64,000 nucleotides of DNA from NCBI GenBank assembly GCA_964537875.1, contig CAZIDN010000001.1, forward strand, positions 178,252-242,251. Reading direction: 5' to 3'. This DNA comes from JAPKZH01 sp964537875. GTDB lineage: Bacteria; Acidobacteriota; Aminicenantia; Aminicenantales; UBA4085. A model generated the notes under the pieces. It saw nothing but the letters and a program-made list of their open reading frames with translations. It was not told the origin of the DNA and did no database searches. Position numbers and translations under genes: made by a program. This document shows positions 32,179-40,195 of the stretch, one piece after another. Numbering within the stretch: position 1 is the stretch's first letter; every line of letters begins with the position of its first letter.

Positions 32179-32193
32179 GTCAAAGGCTTTGAC
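32179..32193 (+). promoter_or_regulatory. Candidate operator overlapping the -35 box of the sugar ABC operon
   Basis: GTCAAAG-G-CTTTGAC is a perfect 7-bp inverted repeat whose right half overlaps the -35 hexamer. A second symmetrical unit TTGAC-CCGC-GTCAA (32170-32183) overlaps its left half. A LacI/GntR-type repressor site is plausible; no regulator gene adjoins. Confidence 0.5.
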
Positions 32194-32217
32194 CCAAAAT
32201 CCTCTTCCGGCTATACT
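32189..32217 (+). promoter_or_regulatory. Promoter of the sugar ABC operon, apparently leaderless
   Basis: TTGACC (32189-32194), exactly 17 bp, TATACT (32212-32217). The start ATG is at 32224, seven bases after the -10 box, and there is no Shine-Dalgarno. Transcription would therefore begin at or next to the start codon, giving a leaderless mRNA. Confidence 0.65.
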
Positions 32218-32223
32218 CACAGT

Positions 32224-33222
32224 ATGAATCCTTCAGCCAAAAAAATCCTCGTTTTGTTGTCCGTCATCGGCCTGGGCCTGGCCGGCTGCGGAAAGAACAA
32301 GGCGACGCCGCCGGCGCCGGGTGAAGCCAAGGTCTTCAAAATCGCCGTGATCCCCAAAGGGACGACGCACGAGTTCTGGAAATCCATCCACGCCGGCGCT
32401 TTGCAGGCTGCCCGCGAGCAGGGCGTAGAGATCCTTTGGAAGGGACCGCAGAAAGAGGATGACCGGGCCCAGCAGATCACGGTCGTGGAAGACGTCATCA
32501 GCCGCGGCGTGGCCGGGATCGTCCTGGCGCCGCTCGACGACCGCGCCCTCTGCCGTCCCGTCCAGGATGCCATGCGGGAGAAGATCCCCGTGATCATCAT
32601 CGACTCCGGCCTGCAGGGCAAGGACTATATCAGTTTCGTGGCCACGGACAACTATCAAGGCGGCGTGCTCGCTGCTAAACGGATGGGCGAGCTTCTCCAG
32701 GGCCAAGGAAGAATATTCCTCATCCGCTACCAGGAAGGCTCGGCCTCGACGACGGAGCGGGAGCGGGGATTCCTGGAAACCGTCCAAAAAGAATTTCCGG
32801 GTTTCAGGCTGCTGGTCAAGGACCAGTATGCCGGCTCGACCACCGAATCCGCCTACCAGCTGGCCGAAAACCTGATCGGCCGCTTTCCCGACGTGGAAGG
32901 CATCTTCTGTCCCAATGAATCCAGCACCTTCGGAACGCTGCGCGCCCTTCAAGAGTCCCAGCTGGCCGGCAAGGTCAAGTTCGTCGGGTTCGACAGCTCG
33001 CCCAAGCTCGTCCAGGCTCTCCGGGACGGCCATCTCCACGGCCTGGTCCTTCAGAATCCCGTGAAGATGGGATACCTGGGCGTCACCGAAATGGTCCAAC
33101 ACCTCCGCGGCCAGAAAATCCCCGAGCTCGTGGACACGGGCGTCTATCTCGCGACAAAAGAAAATATGGACACGGCCGAGATCAGGGCCCTTCTAACTCC
33201 AGACCTCTCGATACTGGATTGA
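32224..33222 (+). CDS. Sugar ABC transporter substrate-binding lipoprotein
   Basis: 332 residues. Lipoprotein signal with lipobox GLAGC (MNPSAKKILVLLSVIGLGLAGC), then the type I periplasmic-binding fold of the ribose/galactose group: FKIAVIPKGTTHEFWKSIHAGALQAAREQGVEI, GIVLAPLDD, ATDNYQGGVLAAKRMGELL, KVKFVGFDSSPKLVQALRDG. The longer frame from 32170 is discarded because the promoter lies inside it. First of a four-gene operon with ATPase, permease and GHMP kinase. Ligand is probably a monosaccharide, not identifiable from sequence. Confidence 0.88.
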   Translation: MNPSAKKILVLLSVIGLGLAGCGKNKATPPAPGEAKVFKIAVIPKGTTHEFWKSIHAGALQAAREQGVEILWKGPQKEDDRAQQITVVEDVISRGVAGIVLAPLDDRALCRPVQDAMREKIPVIIIDSGLQGKDYISFVATDNYQGGVLAAKRMGELLQGQGRIFLIRYQEGSASTTERERGFLETVQKEFPGFRLLVKDQYAGSTTESAYQLAENLIGRFPDVEGIFCPNESSTFGTLRALQESQLAGKVKFVGFDSSPKLVQALRDGHLHGLVLQNPVKMGYLGVTEMVQHLRGQKIPELVDTGVYLATKENMDTAEIRALLTPDLSILD

Positions 33223-34730
33223 TGGATCACAACCCCGCCGACACGTTGTCCCTCGAAATGAGGCACATCACCAAGCACTTCGGGGCGACCTTCGCCCTCG
33301 ACGATGTCAATTTTGGGCTCCGGAAAGGCGAGGTCCATGCTCTGCTCGGCGAGAACGGAGCCGGAAAAAGCACCCTGGTCAAGATCATCAGCGGCGCCGT
33401 CAGGCCCGACCGGGGCGAAATGCACCTGGACGGCCGGCCCTACGGTCCGACCGATCCGCTCGAAGGACGTCGGAGCGGCGTTTCGATGATCTACCAGGAG
33501 CTGAACCTGGCGTCCCACCTTACGGTCGAAGAGAATATCATGCTCGGCACGGAGGTCCACAAGGCCGGATTTCTCAAGCGGCGCGATGTCCGGAAGAAAG
33601 TCCGGGAGACTTTAGAATTTCTCCATCATCCGGAAATCTCTCTCGATATCCCGGTCCGCCGACTGAGCGTCGGCGCCCGCCAGGTCGTCGAGATTTCCCG
33701 GGCCATCATGGACCGGGCGACGATCCTGGTCATGGACGAGCCGACCAGCAGCCTGACCCAGGAAGACACCGAACGGCTGTTCCAAGTCATTCGGAAACTC
33801 AAGGACGAAGGCGTCAGCATTATTTATATCAGCCATTTTCTGGAAGAGGTCCAGGCCGTCGCCGACAGCTTCACCGTCCTCCGCGACGGGAAAAACGTCG
33901 GGTCCGGGCCCATGGCGGAGGCCGGGCTCGAAGACCTCATCCAGCTCATGGTCGGCCAGAAGATGCGGGACCTCTTTGTCCGCACCGAACGCCGGCGGGG
34001 AGAAGCCCTGCTGTCCTTAAAAAACCTGAAGGGCAAGAATATGCAGGAACCTCTGAGCCTTGAGCTTCACCGCGGCGAGATCCTGGGGCTGGCCGGGCTG
34101 ATCGGCGCGGGCCGGACCGAAACGCTGCGGACGATCTTCGGCCTGGACCCCCTGGAAGAGGGCAGCATCGAGGTTGTCGGCCGGCCGGGCTTGAAGACGA
34201 AACCCTGGTCGCGGATCGAGCAAGGCATGGGGCTTCTCAGCGAAGACCGCCAGGGCGAAGGCCTGGCCATCTCCAGGTCGATCATGGACAATGTCACGCT
34301 CAGCCGATTTGCTCCCTATAAGCGCTTTGGAATGTTGAGGGTCAAAAAGCGGGCCCAGGCCGTCGCCGGCTGGATCGACTCCTTAAAGATCAAGGCCCTG
34401 AGCCCCGCTCAGCCGGTGTCCAGCCTTTCCGGAGGGAACCAGCAGAAAGTCGCCCTCGCCCGCCTTCTCCATCAGGAAGCGGACATTCTGCTTCTGGACG
34501 AGCCGACGCGGGGCATCGATGTCATGAGCAAATCCCAGATCTATGAATGGATGAGTCAGCTCGCGGCCAAGGGCAAGGCCCTTCTTTTTGTCAGCTCGTA
34601 TTTTCCGGAGCTGCTCGGAGTTTGCGACACGATCGCCGTCTTTTATCGGGGAGAGCTTGTGGCTGTCCGGCCGACCCGCGAGTGGGGCGATGAAAGCCTG
34701 ATGGCCGTGTCAACCACCGGGAGAGCATGA
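33222..34730 (+). CDS. Sugar ABC transporter ATP-binding protein (RbsA/MglA type, two NBDs)
   Basis: 502 residues with two nucleotide-binding domains. The first has Walker A GENGAGKST, a degenerate signature (RRLSVGARQVVEISRAIM) and Walker B ATILVMDEPTSSL. The second has the degenerate LAGLIGAGRTETLRTIFGLDP and intact SSLSGGNQQKVALARLL, ILLLDEPTRGIDV. This asymmetry is normal for RbsA/MglA. The ATG (33222) overlaps the previous stop by one base (TGATG), giving translational coupling. Confidence 0.92.
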   Translation: MDHNPADTLSLEMRHITKHFGATFALDDVNFGLRKGEVHALLGENGAGKSTLVKIISGAVRPDRGEMHLDGRPYGPTDPLEGRRSGVSMIYQELNLASHLTVEENIMLGTEVHKAGFLKRRDVRKKVRETLEFLHHPEISLDIPVRRLSVGARQVVEISRAIMDRATILVMDEPTSSLTQEDTERLFQVIRKLKDEGVSIIYISHFLEEVQAVADSFTVLRDGKNVGSGPMAEAGLEDLIQLMVGQKMRDLFVRTERRRGEALLSLKNLKGKNMQEPLSLELHRGEILGLAGLIGAGRTETLRTIFGLDPLEEGSIEVVGRPGLKTKPWSRIEQGMGLLSEDRQGEGLAISRSIMDNVTLSRFAPYKRFGMLRVKKRAQAVAGWIDSLKIKALSPAQPVSSLSGGNQQKVALARLLHQEADILLLDEPTRGIDVMSKSQIYEWMSQLAAKGKALLFVSSYFPELLGVCDTIAVFYRGELVAVRPTREWGDESLMAVSTTGRA

Positions 34731-34737
34731 GAAATCC

Positions 34738-35706
34738 ATGAAAAGAAAATCAAAACTCCGAGCCTTGATCAACCTGCTGGCCCCCTTCCTGGGCCTGATC
34801 CTTGTCCTCGTGATTTTTTCCTCGATCCCGGATGTCCAGTCCCGGTTCTTGCGGGCGGCCAACCTAAAAAGCGTGGCTACCCAATCCGTCATCGTCGCGC
34901 TCGGTGCCCTCGGCATGACCTTGATCATCATCAGCGGCGGGATCGACCTTTCGGCCGCTTCCAACATCGCCCTCTCCAGCGTCGTCACGGCCTACGCCAT
35001 CAATGCCGGCCTCCCGCCTCTTTTGGCCATCGTCCTGGGAATGGCCACCGGAGGTCTCGTCGGATTCATCAACGGCAGCTTGATCACAGGGCTGCGGCTG
35101 GTCCCGTTCATCATCACTCTGGGCATGATGGGGATCGCCCGCGGCGTGGCCAAGTGGATGGCCGGGAACCAGAAAATCGATGCTCCCCTGACCTGGGTGA
35201 ACGAGCTCATGGCCAAATCGCCGCAGCCCTCTTGGCTGCTGCTCGCGCCGGGCGTCTGGCTGATGATCTTCCTGGCCGTGGCCATGGCCGTCCTCCTGCG
35301 TTATACAGTCTTCGGCCGGCATGTCTTCGCCATCGGGTCGAACGAGGCGACGGCCCGCCTCTGCGGCGTGAGGACAAAGCGGGCCAAGATCATCATCTAC
35401 TCGCTGGCCGGGCTTTTCTGCGGGCTCAGCGGCGTCATGGAATTTTCGCGGCTCACCGTCGGCGACCCGACGGTGGCGGTGGGGCTCGAGCTCGATATCA
35501 TCGCCGCCGTCGTCATCGGCGGCGGCAGTCTGAGCGGCGGCGAAGGCAGCATCCTGGGTTCGATGATCGGTGTTTTCATCATGTCCTTCTTGCGAAACGG
35601 CTGCACGATGATGGGCTGGCCCAACTACATCCAGGAGATCATCATCGGCGTCATTATCGTGGCCGCCGTCAGCCTGGACCAGATCCGCCATCGCCGGAGC
35701 GCTTGA
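34738..35706 (+). CDS. Sugar ABC transporter permease (RbsC type)
   Basis: 322 residues with about nine hydrophobic segments; the first cytoplasmic part and the motif GMTLIIISGGIDLSAASNIALSSVV (BPD type 2 family) and VVIGGGSLSGGEGSILGSMIGVFIMSFL are diagnostic. Normal family length. Seven bases after the ATPase gene. Probably a homodimeric channel for the transporter. Confidence 0.92.
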   Translation: MKRKSKLRALINLLAPFLGLILVLVIFSSIPDVQSRFLRAANLKSVATQSVIVALGALGMTLIIISGGIDLSAASNIALSSVVTAYAINAGLPPLLAIVLGMATGGLVGFINGSLITGLRLVPFIITLGMMGIARGVAKWMAGNQKIDAPLTWVNELMAKSPQPSWLLLAPGVWLMIFLAVAMAVLLRYTVFGRHVFAIGSNEATARLCGVRTKRAKIIIYSLAGLFCGLSGVMEFSRLTVGDPTVAVGLELDIIAAVVIGGGSLSGGEGSILGSMIGVFIMSFLRNGCTMMGWPNYIQEIIIGVIIVAAVSLDQIRHRRSA

Positions 35707-35719
35707 GAAACCATCGTCC

Positions 35720-36775
35720 ATGAGACATAAAATAGAGCCGAGGCCGGTCAAGGTCATCCACGCCCGCGCTCCGATCCGGGTCAATGACATCGGGGGCTGG
35801 ACGGACACTTGGTTCGCCGGCGAGGGCAAGGTCCTCAACCTGGCCGTCATCCCTGGCGTAGAGGTTCAGATCAAAGTCTTTGAAAACAGCCGGCATGAAC
35901 GGCGGCGGATCATCGTCCATGCCGAAAATTTTCGAGAGACATTCCGGATGGATCCCGATGAGCCGAGCCGCGATCCGCATGCCCTGCTTCAATTCACGAT
36001 CGCCGGCCTTCCCGTCGCCAAAGAATTTCGGCTGGAGATCAACCTCTGCTCGCCCGTTCCGGCCGGGATTTCCACCGGTACCTCGGCCTCGGTCTGCGTC
36101 GCCCTGCTGGGCGGGCTGAACCAGCTCCGGGCGAAAAAATATGGGTGGGCGGAGATCGCCTCGCTCGCCCATAGGGTGGAGACCGAAAAACTCGAACAGC
36201 AAAGCGGGATCCAGGACCAGATCTGTGCGGCGCACGGCGGGATTTCTTTTATCCACATGCGCCGTTACCCGGAGTCTGCCGTCCGAAAGGTCCGTGTCGA
36301 AGACCGGATTTGGCTTGAGCTTGACCGGAGGTTGTGTCTGGTCTATTTAGGGAAGCCCCACCGGTCTTCGTCCATGCATGATTATGTCATTGCCGAGCTC
36401 GAAGCCGGCGGGCCCCAGCAGAAATACATCCGGCAGCTTGCGGGCATCGCCCAGGAAGCCAAAGGATATCTTGCCGCCGGCGATTTCGAGGCCTACGGCG
36501 TTGCCATGATCCGCAACAACGAATGTCAGAGGGGGCTCCATTCGCGCCTCATCGCCGAGGAAGCGGACGCGGTCGCGGGGCTGGCCAAGACGTGGCGGGC
36601 GGCCGGCTGGAAGGTCAACGGAGCCGGAGGGAAGGGGGGCTCCATGACCGTCCTGGCCAGCGAAGATGATGGGCTGCGGCGACAGATGATCCAAAGAATC
36701 AATACCCTCGGCAAAGGCATCCGGATCATCCCGGTCTCCTTATCCCATGCCGGCCTTGAAGCTTGGGAAGTTTGA
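35720..36775 (+). CDS. GHMP-family sugar kinase (heptose/fucokinase-like)
   Basis: 351 residues. APIRVNDIGGWTDTW is the N-terminal GHMP substrate motif, SPVPAGISTGTSASVCVALLGGL the phosphate-binding loop (P-x-x-x-G-x-x-T-S-A-S), and VNGAGGKGGSMTVL the C-terminal GHMP motif. Closest in layout to D-glycero-D-manno-heptose 7-phosphate kinase and fucokinase-type enzymes. As the last gene of the ABC operon, 13 bases after the permease, it probably phosphorylates the imported sugar at C1, in place of the RbsK-type kinase normally found. Confidence 0.8.
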   Translation: MRHKIEPRPVKVIHARAPIRVNDIGGWTDTWFAGEGKVLNLAVIPGVEVQIKVFENSRHERRRIIVHAENFRETFRMDPDEPSRDPHALLQFTIAGLPVAKEFRLEINLCSPVPAGISTGTSASVCVALLGGLNQLRAKKYGWAEIASLAHRVETEKLEQQSGIQDQICAAHGGISFIHMRRYPESAVRKVRVEDRIWLELDRRLCLVYLGKPHRSSSMHDYVIAELEAGGPQQKYIRQLAGIAQEAKGYLAAGDFEAYGVAMIRNNECQRGLHSRLIAEEADAVAGLAKTWRAAGWKVNGAGGKGGSMTVLASEDDGLRRQMIQRINTLGKGIRIIPVSLSHAGLEAWEV

Positions 36776-36843
36776 AACTAAGGACAAAGGAATTGGACAG
36801 ACCCTTGTCTAATTAATCTCAAGACCAATTTAGGAGGTTTGTC

Positions 36844-37500
36844 ATGAGGAAATGCTTAACAGCCCTGACGATCATCGGATTTCTTTTTCTGACTGTGGGC
36901 GGATCTGCCCAGCAGCCCCCGGCGAAGCCGGAAAAACCCGCCAAGCCTGCGCCCGGCCCTCAAGGGCCGTTGGCCAATCTGAAGGATTTCTTGAAACTGA
37001 CGCCTGAGCAGGAAGCTAAGCTCAAAGATTTCGAGAAAGCGCGCCAGGGGGAGATGAAAGCTTTCCGCGAGCAAATGCAGAAGCTCCGCGGTGAGCTGAA
37101 TCCGCTTCTCAAGGACCCAAAGACCGATCAGAACAAGATCAACGGGCTGATCGACCAGATCTCGAAGCTCAACGCCGACCGGATGAAAAAAGGCCTTGCC
37201 AACCGGAACCCTCTGCAGAAGATCCTGACCCAGGAACAGCTGGATAAGCTGAACCAGGTGAGAGGCCGGATGATGAGGCAGGGGATGATGATGAGAGGCC
37301 GCGGCATGGGTATGGGCAGAGGCATGGGCTCGGGCCGCGGACAGCTTATGCAAAGAGGCCGGTTCATGGGACCCAGGGGACAGCAGTTTATGGGACGTGG
37401 ACAGCGGAGTTTCGGCGGACGTGGAATGATGGGCCCTGGCTGGGGCAGAACCTGGCGTTTGATGAGACGACCCGGCATGTGGCCCGGCTGGTGGCGGTAA
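36844..37500 (+). CDS. Exported protein with helical LTxxQ/Spy-like domain and Gly-Met-Arg-rich tail
   Basis: 218 residues. Signal MRKCLTALTIIGFLFLTVGGSAQ, a Pro/Lys-rich linker, then helices with LKLTPEQEAKLKDFEKARQ, REQMQKLRGELNPLL and LTQEQLDKLNQVRGRMM, the LTxxQ repeat idea of Spy/CpxP-type periplasmic chaperones. The last 70 residues are low-complexity Gly, Met, Arg (RGRGMGMGRGMGSGRGQL), possibly metal-binding through Met. Strong RBS TAGGAGG. Stress-related role is inference. Confidence 0.6.
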   Translation: MRKCLTALTIIGFLFLTVGGSAQQPPAKPEKPAKPAPGPQGPLANLKDFLKLTPEQEAKLKDFEKARQGEMKAFREQMQKLRGELNPLLKDPKTDQNKINGLIDQISKLNADRMKKGLANRNPLQKILTQEQLDKLNQVRGRMMRQGMMMRGRGMGMGRGMGSGRGQLMQRGRFMGPRGQQFMGRGQRSFGGRGMMGPGWGRTWRLMRRPGMWPGWWR

Positions 37501-37529
37501 GAACCTGAACTTGAAACAGCTCTTCTCCT

Positions 37530-37577
37530 CCCCCCGTTTCTCCCTTCCTGGTGAGGGGAGAACGGGGGGATTTTTTT
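37530..37577 (+). terminator. Rho-independent terminator
   Basis: CCCCCCGTT...AACGGGGGG closes a GC-rich stem of about 15 bp with a TGGT loop, followed by ATTTTTTT. It ends the Spy-like gene 30 bases after its stop. Confidence 0.85.
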
Positions 37578-37599
37578 AGGTGACCCCCCTATCTATCAT

Positions 37600-37619
37600 C
37601 TGTCCTGATTCTAGGACAG
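37600..37619 (+). promoter_or_regulatory. Palindrome CTGTCCT-N6-AGGACAG, candidate upstream activator site
   Basis: Perfect 7-bp half-sites, centred about 60 bases upstream of the -24 element. Its half-site CTGTC recurs in the second palindrome at 37646. Position fits an enhancer-binding-protein site for a sigma-54 promoter. Confidence 0.5.
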
Positions 37620-37645
37620 CCAGCTTCTCTTTTCTCTCGATACCC

Positions 37646-37661
37646 CCCCTGTCGACAGGGG
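37646..37661 (+). promoter_or_regulatory. Perfect 16-bp palindrome CCCCTGTCGACAGGGG next to the -24 box
   Basis: Eight bases upstream of the -24/-12 promoter. Close enough to act as an operator that blocks the polymerase, or as a second activator site. Confidence 0.45.
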
Positions 37662-37668
37662 AAAGATT

Positions 37669-37683
37669 TGGCACATTTTTTGC
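37669..37683 (+). promoter_or_regulatory. Sigma-54-type (-24/-12) promoter
   Basis: TGGCAC-ATTTT-TTGC matches the sigma-54 consensus TGGCAC-N5-TTGC exactly. Transcription would start near 37695, 17 bases before the start ATG at 37712. No sigma-70 hexamers of similar quality are seen here. Needs an RpoN and an activator elsewhere in the genome. Confidence 0.65.
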
Positions 37684-37711
37684 CCTAGAGAAAGGTGGAA
37701 GGAGAAAAAAG

Positions 37712-40093
37712 ATGAAAAAAATCATCATGATCGCAACGGTTTTGGTTGTGGTTTTCCCCTTTCTCGCGTTCAGCCAATCAGAAGGCTATTACAGCGGCAG
37801 TTATACCCGTTTGAGCTATGTCAAGGGCGACGTCTATATCCAGCGGGCCCAGGATCTTGGCTACGAAAAGGGTGAAGTGAACCTTGTCGTCATCGCCGGC
37901 GATAAGCTCGGGACAAGGGAAGGCAGAGCGGAAATCCAGCTCGGGCGGAGAAACTATCTCCGCCTGGACCGCGACACCCTGGTCGATATGGTGAACCTGC
38001 CCAGCCGCGACGGCGACCTGACCAAGCTGCACCTCATTTCCGGCAGCGTCTATGTCCGTGTCAGCAACCTGGACCGGGAGAAAAACTTCGAGATCCATAC
38101 CCCCGATGCCTCGTTCTATCTGATGGAGGAAGGCCTGTACCGGGTCGATGTCTCTGAGAACAAAGAAACCGAATTCAGAGTGTACAGCGGCTCGGCCGAA
38201 GCGGCGGCCGAAGAGGGCTCGGTCATGGTCCAGGACGGCGAACAGGTCACGGCTGCCAACGGCCGCTTCATCTCGTCCCCCGGCTCTCTCTATTCCCGGC
38301 GCGACGATTTCAGCGACTGGAATGCCGGCCGCGACGCGATCTTCGCCAAGCGCCTGACAAAGACCTATCTTCCCGAGGATTATTCCGATTACGAGTACGA
38401 GCTGTCGAGCTACGGCCGCTGGGCTTACGAAGCTCCGTATGGCAATGTCTGGGTTCCGACGATCAGCGACTACGACTGGCGGCCCTATTATAACGGCCGC
38501 TGGGTCTGGTATCCGATCATCGGCTGGACTTGGGTTTCTTACGAGCCGTGGGGCTGGTGCACATCCCATTATGGCCGATGGGGCTGGCGGTTTGGCCTTG
38601 GCTGGTACTGGATTCCCCACAATCATTGGGGTTGGGGCCCGGCCTGGGTCCACTGGTACCATGGATATGATCACTACGGCTGGTGCGCTCTCAGCTACTA
38701 CAACCGTCCGGCCGTCTTCATGAACAACCGTTTCTATGATCGCTACGACCGCGATTATTTCCCGGCCAACTCACGTAGCCTGGTCGTCGTCCATAGGAAC
38801 CAACTCCAATCGCCGAGGTTGAGGCAGGCCGCCCTGAACCAGACGGCGGTCGAACGCCTGGGAAGAATCCAACTCCAGGCTTCGCAGCCGAACATGCGGC
38901 CGTCCTTTAACCGAGACGGCGCCGTGAGAGCCGGCGCCATGAAGGCCTTTTCTCGAGAAAACTTGAGAGATGTCGGAAAAGGCTTTGTCTCGGGCCAAAG
39001 ACGGTTGGATCCCCAGGAGATCCGCCCGTCGGTCCAGAACAGAATTCGCGGATCCGGCGCTTCGAGCGCTTCCGGAGCATCGCCCGGCAAGGCCGTTACC
39101 AATAAGGATCTGGAGAGGTTTAAGGAGGAGCGCGGGATCCGGCGCCAGGATCCTAGCCTGCCCTCTCAATTCCCTCAACGGAATGACGAGGGCGTTACTT
39201 CCGGCACCATCAAGGCCAGGAAGGACGTTCAGGATTCGCTCAAGCCGACGTTGGGAAACGAGACGAAGCGGGAGATCCGTTCGTTCCCGTCCCGGCGTTC
39301 CTTTGAGCTCCCGTCTTCAGGATCGCGAGAGCGGTCCGGGGAGACCTCTCCGTCCCGTGCCAAAGAATTTTCTGCCCCCAAGATTGAAGAACGAGGTTCC
39401 CGGAACTCCCTATCGATCAGGGAATCCCAGGACCGAGGCACGATACGATCTTATCCGTCCCGGAAAAGCGAGGGAGAGGCGTTCTCTCCCTCGCCCTCTT
39501 TCCGGTCATCGGGAGCGAGGGAGGAGCGGAAGATCGAGGAAAGGGCCATCACTCCCCGCTTCGAAAGGAAAGAACCCTCGTTAAATCCATCTGAAAGTCG
39601 GTTCCTCAGAGAATACCAGCCGAGGAGCTCGGATTCGTCTTCTTCGCGGGATGATTCCATGGGCCGGATGATCCAGGAGCGCTCGAGCTCAAAAGAAGCT
39701 CCGCCGGTCCAGAGTCCTTCGCGATCGGCGATTAAAGAGCGGGGGTCGAGTGAACGGGGCGGCAGCCCGAACGGTTTTCTTTCCAGCTACGAGTCGAGAT
39801 CTTCCTCCTCAACCAGGAGTACCAGCGCCCCTTCCCGCAGCTATAGCAGCCCTTCCAGGAGTTACAGCGCGCCCTCCCGCAGCTACAGCAGCCCTTCCAG
39901 GAGTTACAGCGCGCCCTCCCGCAGCTACAGCTCTCCGTCCCGAAGCTCGAGCGCGCCGTCCCGAAGCTTCAGCGCTCCTTCCCGTTCGTCCTCCGGTTCG
40001 AGCTCCCGGTCGAGCTCCGGCATCTCCCGAGGTTCTTCGTCCCGGTCGTCTTCCTCTTCATCCTCTGGTTCGGGCCGCGTCCGCAGAAAGTAG
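37712..40093 (+). CDS. Secreted FecR/DUF6600-like protein with Ser/Arg-rich repeat tail
   Basis: 793 residues. Sec signal MKKIIMIATVLVVVFPFLAFSQ. A FecR-like beta domain (about 30-190: RLSYVKGDVYIQRA, VVIAGDKLGTREGRAEIQL, EEGSVMVQDGEQVTA) is followed by a Trp/Tyr-rich domain (about 210-360: YELSSYGRWAYEAPYGNVWV, GRWVWYPIIGWTWVSYEPWG) typical of DUF6600. From about 420 the chain is Ser/Arg/Pro-rich and disordered, ending in 14-residue repeats of the type SYSSPSRSYSAPSR. RBS AAGGAGA. Probably a surface or envelope-stress protein; no anti-sigma transmembrane part, so it is not a classical FecR. Confidence 0.75.
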   Translation: MKKIIMIATVLVVVFPFLAFSQSEGYYSGSYTRLSYVKGDVYIQRAQDLGYEKGEVNLVVIAGDKLGTREGRAEIQLGRRNYLRLDRDTLVDMVNLPSRDGDLTKLHLISGSVYVRVSNLDREKNFEIHTPDASFYLMEEGLYRVDVSENKETEFRVYSGSAEAAAEEGSVMVQDGEQVTAANGRFISSPGSLYSRRDDFSDWNAGRDAIFAKRLTKTYLPEDYSDYEYELSSYGRWAYEAPYGNVWVPTISDYDWRPYYNGRWVWYPIIGWTWVSYEPWGWCTSHYGRWGWRFGLGWYWIPHNHWGWGPAWVHWYHGYDHYGWCALSYYNRPAVFMNNRFYDRYDRDYFPANSRSLVVVHRNQLQSPRLRQAALNQTAVERLGRIQLQASQPNMRPSFNRDGAVRAGAMKAFSRENLRDVGKGFVSGQRRLDPQEIRPSVQNRIRGSGASSASGASPGKAVTNKDLERFKEERGIRRQDPSLPSQFPQRNDEGVTSGTIKARKDVQDSLKPTLGNETKREIRSFPSRRSFELPSSGSRERSGETSPSRAKEFSAPKIEERGSRNSLSIRESQDRGTIRSYPSRKSEGEAFSPSPSFRSSGAREERKIEERAITPRFERKEPSLNPSESRFLREYQPRSSDSSSSRDDSMGRMIQERSSSKEAPPVQSPSRSAIKERGSSERGGSPNGFLSSYESRSSSSTRSTSAPSRSYSSPSRSYSAPSRSYSSPSRSYSAPSRSYSSPSRSSSAPSRSFSAPSRSSSGSSSRSSSGISRGSSSRSSSSSSSGSGRVRRK
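39841..39924 (+). repeat. Two 42-bp tandem repeats (plus a decayed third) inside the DUF6600-like gene
   Basis: Units 39841-39882 and 39883-39924 differ by one base (CTATAGC/CTACAGC) and a partial third unit runs to about 39966. Each encodes 14 residues, so unit gain or loss keeps the frame. Confidence 0.85.
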
Positions 40094-40117
40094 TCGAGGC
40101 CGACGGCCAATTTTTTC

Positions 40118-40146
40118 TTTACATTTGCTTTTTTCAGTGGTATAAA
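40118..40146 (+). promoter_or_regulatory. Sigma-70-type promoter for the 260-residue lipoprotein
   Basis: TTTACA (40118-40123), 17-bp spacer, TATAAA (40141-40146), about 50 bases before the start ATG at 40196. Confidence 0.65.
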
Positions 40147-40195
40147 ATATTCTATTTTCTCTATCGGGAAGACTTCTCGTTTGGAGGTATCCGCA

